From Acidobacteriota bacterium (GTDB taxonomy: Bacteria; Acidobacteriota; Terriglobia; Terriglobales; Acidobacteriaceae), in NCBI GenBank assembly GCA_003224785.1, contig QHZV01000022.1, forward strand, positions 1 to 8,741: a stretch of 8,741 nt of DNA. Reading direction: 5' to 3'. The position numbers and the translations under genes are program-made. The notes below the pieces were generated by a model. The model searched no databases and was not told where the DNA came from. It was given only the letters and a program-made list of their open reading frames with translations. Shown piece by piece: positions 6,351 to 8,741 of this stretch (position 1 is its first letter; the number at the start of each line of letters is the position of its first letter).

Positions 6351-8693
6351 ATGAAAAACATACGCGCAGGATTTTCCCTTGCAGTCTTGGCAACGGCGAT
6401 CTTGTTGCTGTTGCAAACGGTTGTGCTGGCCTCAGCACAGGACCAGGATCAGGGTTACGACCAAGACCCTCCAACACGTGCTGGAAGAATCAGCTTTGTC
6501 CAAGGCTCCGTCTCGTTTCAACCGGGCGGACAAGGTGACTGGGTCGAGGGTTCACAAAACCGTACGCTGACCGTAGGCGACAACCTGTGGGTTGATCGCG
6601 ACTCACGTGCGGAACTCCAGATTGGGTCCACCTCCATCCGGCTAGGGCCGGAAACAAGTTTGACTTTCCTCGATTTGGGGAACAATACAACGCAGCTTCG
6701 CTTGTCCATGGGGTCGATTTTCTTCAGCGTGCGCCATTACGGTGGCGACGACGCGTTCGAAGTTGACACTCCGAACCTTGCTTTCAATCTCAATCGACCG
6801 GGACAGTTCCGCCTCGACGTGAACGGGAACGGTGACCAAACGGTCGCTTCAATCTTCCGCGGTGAAGCGGAAATTACAGGTTCCGGCAATTCGTATCGCT
6901 TAACGGAAGGGCAGCAGGGGACGTTCTCGGGAACCGACCAGCTGACCTATGACGTAGGCGAAATCAACAGAGGGGATCAGTTTAATGAGTGGGCCATGTC
7001 GCGTGATCAGCGTGAAGACCACGTCCGCAGCCGAGAATATGTTTCGGACGAAATGACGGGCTACGAAGATCTCGATGACTACGGCCAGTGGCGGAATGTC
7101 GAGGGATACGGAAACGTATGGTCGCCTGCTGGCGTTCCCGGAGACTGGGCGCCTTACCGTTATGGACACTGGGTGTATGTTTCCCCGTGGGGTTGGACTT
7201 GGACTGAAGATGAGCCCTGGGGCTTTGCTCCATTCCACTACGGCAGATGGGCATTCGTTCAAAGCAGCTGGTGCTGGGTACCCGGACCAGTCGCGGTAGC
7301 GCCGGTTTATTCGCCAGCGTTAGTCGCATTTGTCGGCGGCGGAGGTTTCAGTATCGGCATTGGCGTGGGAGGCGGTGGCGGTGTCGGATGGTTCCCGTTA
7401 GCACCTGGAGAAGTGTTCGTGCCCTGGTACCGTACCAGCCCACGATACGTTGAGAACGTTAACGTCACCAATACGCGCGTGAATGTCACGCAGGTGACGA
7501 ATGTGTACAACAACCGTGTGACGAATATCACCTATGTGAATCAGCGGAACGAGAGGGCAGTCACGATTGTTAACCATGACACGTTTGTGAATGCGCGCCC
7601 GGTGCACAACAACATCGTCCGAGTTGACCAGCGCCAGATGCAACAGATTGCTTCGGCGCGGGTAACGCACGATGTTGCCAGAAACATTCAACCGGAGCGG
7701 CAGAGCCTGATAGGTTCCGCACGCCCAATTGACAAACGGCCACCACAGCAGGTGCTGACGCGCTCTGTAGTTGCCACACGGCAGCCGGTTGCTATGAATC
7801 GGGCTCCTGCCATTCGCGGAATGGAGCGGGCATCAACGCCTCCTCCAGTACGGACGGTTAAGGCTGCACCACCAACTCAGGCTCAGCCATTGGAGCGTGG
7901 AGCAAAAGGTACAGCTCGTCCGAACGCAACGAATAATGAACGCGGTCGTCCAGGAGGTCCTCCAGAAAACCGTCAGGAGAATCGCCCGAACGCCAGACCA
8001 GGCGAAAATCGCCCGAATGGTCCGGAAAACCGTCCGAACGCAGCACCGGATAACCGTCCAAACGTGCCGCGCCCGGGAGTTGAGAACCGACCGAATGAAA
8101 ATCGTCCGAATGACATGAATCGCCCGAACGACAATCGCCCGAACGATAACCGCCCCGAGAACAATCGAGCGGCTCCGCGCCCAGGAGGGCCAGACAATCG
8201 TCCGGGTAACAACCGTCCTGAAGCGCGGCCCAATGAAGGGGCGCGTCCAGGCCAGCCAGAGAACCGCCCAGGGAACGTCGGAAATCGGCCACAGGAGAAC
8301 CAGCCTGACAATAACCGGGCAACGCGGCCTGAAAACCGTCCTGAACAAATGCCCGAGCAGCAACGCCCGAACGCGAGACCGGAAAACAAGAATCGGCCAT
8401 CTGAAACGCCGACCGCCCGGCCTGAGCAGCCTTCACGGACTCCTGAAAACCGTCAGGAGCCGCCGCGAGAAAACCAGAACCGCCCGGATATGAACCAGGG
8501 GCGGCAGGAACGGCAGGAAAACCGCCCGGCAGCGGCGCCACCTGCTGAGCGCAATGTGCCTCGTCCGGAAGCCCGGCCGTCTGAGAATCGCGGTCAGGAA
8601 CAGCGCGGGAACGACAGGAACAACAACTCAGATCGGAATAACAAAGACAACAAAGACAACAAAGACAACAACAAACCACCGCAATTCAGGTAA
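6351..8693 (+). CDS. Secreted FecR-domain protein with Trp/Tyr-rich (DUF6600-like) region and Asn-Arg-Pro-rich tail
   Basis: A 780-residue exported protein; its molecular job is unknown. In order: a Sec signal peptide (1-29, probable cleavage ASA|QD, no lipobox); a FecR-like beta domain (about 46-192) running from GRISFVQGSVSF to RLTEGQQGTF; an aromatic region (about 238-313) with YGQWRNVEGYGNVW, WAPYRYGHWVYV, WGFAPFHYGRW and WCWVPGP, which resembles the DUF6600/YXWGXW type; a Gly-rich hydrophobic stretch (327-346); a Val/Asn/Thr-rich segment (365-403); and a disordered, strongly basic tail (about 521-780). The tail holds 17 Asn-Arg-Pro units and ends in a (Asn-Lys-Asp)n run. Classical FecR is an inner-membrane anti-sigma regulator. 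This protein instead has a cleavable signal and no ECF sigma or TonB receptor gene beside it, so an envelope or matrix role is more likely (inference). It is followed by its own terminator and appears monocistronic. Confidence 0.88.
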   Translation: MKNIRAGFSLAVLATAILLLLQTVVLASAQDQDQGYDQDPPTRAGRISFVQGSVSFQPGGQGDWVEGSQNRTLTVGDNLWVDRDSRAELQIGSTSIRLGPETSLTFLDLGNNTTQLRLSMGSIFFSVRHYGGDDAFEVDTPNLAFNLNRPGQFRLDVNGNGDQTVASIFRGEAEITGSGNSYRLTEGQQGTFSGTDQLTYDVGEINRGDQFNEWAMSRDQREDHVRSREYVSDEMTGYEDLDDYGQWRNVEGYGNVWSPAGVPGDWAPYRYGHWVYVSPWGWTWTEDEPWGFAPFHYGRWAFVQSSWCWVPGPVAVAPVYSPALVAFVGGGGFSIGIGVGGGGGVGWFPLAPGEVFVPWYRTSPRYVENVNVTNTRVNVTQVTNVYNNRVTNITYVNQRNERAVTIVNHDTFVNARPVHNNIVRVDQRQMQQIASARVTHDVARNIQPERQSLIGSARPIDKRPPQQVLTRSVVATRQPVAMNRAPAIRGMERASTPPPVRTVKAAPPTQAQPLERGAKGTARPNATNNERGRPGGPPENRQENRPNARPGENRPNGPENRPNAAPDNRPNVPRPGVENRPNENRPNDMNRPNDNRPNDNRPENNRAAPRPGGPDNRPGNNRPEARPNEGARPGQPENRPGNVGNRPQENQPDNNRATRPENRPEQMPEQQRPNARPENKNRPSETPTARPEQPSRTPENRQEPPRENQNRPDMNQGRQERQENRPAAAPPAERNVPRPEARPSENRGQEQRGNDRNNNSDRNNKDNKDNKDNNKPPQFR
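7911..8690 (+). repeat. Degenerate Asn-Arg-Pro-rich coding repeat region
   Basis: The last ~260 codons of the FecR-domain gene are built largely from Glu/Asp-Asn-Arg-Pro-Asn-like units, with 17 NRP tripeptides at irregular spacing. The units are densest at about 7978-8160. The DNA is less regular than the protein because Asn, Arg and Pro codons differ between copies (AAT or AAC; CGC, CGT or CGA; CCG, CCC or CCA). This is a low-complexity protein segment, not an exact DNA tandem repeat. Confidence 0.8.
8641..8667 (+). repeat. Three exact 9-bp tandem repeats (ACAAAGACA)
   Basis: ACAAAGACA occurs three times back to back at 8641-8649, 8650-8658 and 8659-8667, encoding the Asn-Lys-Asp run near the C-terminus of the FecR-domain protein. 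Because the unit is a multiple of three, slippage would change length without breaking the frame. Confidence 0.85.
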
Positions 8694-8712
8694 GACGGTT
8701 TCACCAGTCACG

Positions 8713-8740
8713 AAGCCAGCCCGAAAGGGCTGGCTTTTTT
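8713..8740 (+). terminator. Intrinsic (Rho-independent) terminator of the FecR-domain gene
   Basis: AAGCCAGCCC (8713-8722) and GGGCTGGCTT (8727-8736) form a perfect 10-bp stem closed by a GAAA tetraloop and run straight into Ts up to 8740. It begins 20 bases after the stop codon. This is a textbook terminator. Confidence 0.95.
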
Positions 8741-8741
8741 C

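Noticed and set aside
7950..8170. CRISPR-like or tandem DNA repeat array
   Set aside because: Units are short, irregular and differ in synonymous codons, and they read through in one coding frame as a Pro/Asn/Arg-rich protein segment.
7858..8679. Long open frame (273 codons) on the minus strand opposite the FecR-protein tail, plus others at 7833-8363 and 7973-8389
   Set aside because: They arise because the biased Asn/Arg/Pro codons of the real gene leave few stops on the other strand. Their products are low-complexity mirror images with no ribosome sites or domains.
1..8741. A novel multi-gene defence or mobile system
   Set aside because: The genes are separate housekeeping and envelope functions with no nuclease, integrase, recombinase, toxin pair or attachment sites. 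Calling them one system would be unsupported.

Overview
The window looks like ordinary chromosomal DNA from a moderately GC-rich bacterium, most likely an acidobacterium of the Terriglobia type. The lineage call is an inference. It rests on the style of the two-component pair and on the secreted FecR/Trp-Tyr-rich protein with a long Asn-Arg-Pro tail, an architecture I associate with that group. No rRNA, tRNA, CRISPR array, phage, transposon or resistance gene is visible.

Layout. Bases 1-1351 hold the 3' part of a sensor histidine kinase gene overlapping an OmpR/PhoB-type response regulator gene by 4 bp: one signalling operon, cut by the window edge. On the opposite strand, meeting the regulator tail-to-tail, is a gene for a small membrane-anchored protein of unknown function (1348-2004). 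A 147-bp divergent intergenic region with two inverted repeats separates it from a rightward pair: a RimI-like GNAT acetyltransferase (2152-2628) and, 9 bp later, a monofunctional prephenate dehydratase PheA (2638-3444). After a 200-bp-class gap comes a complete ATP-dependent Lon protease (3692-6079). A 271-bp gap with a hairpin follows, then a 780-residue secreted FecR-domain protein (6351-8693) that ends in a textbook intrinsic terminator at the right edge.

Function. The genes are a mixed housekeeping neighbourhood (signal transduction, protein acetylation, phenylalanine synthesis, protein quality control, cell envelope), not one dedicated pathway. I see no previously undescribed multi-gene system. 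The signals most worth following are: a near-perfect HAIR operator (the HspR heat-shock repressor site) just upstream of lon, which implies HspR control and also bears on the lon start codon; an apparent in-frame loss of about 15 residues in the DNA-binding domain of the response regulator; and the secreted FecR protein with 17 Asn-Arg-Pro units kept at protein level while their codons vary.
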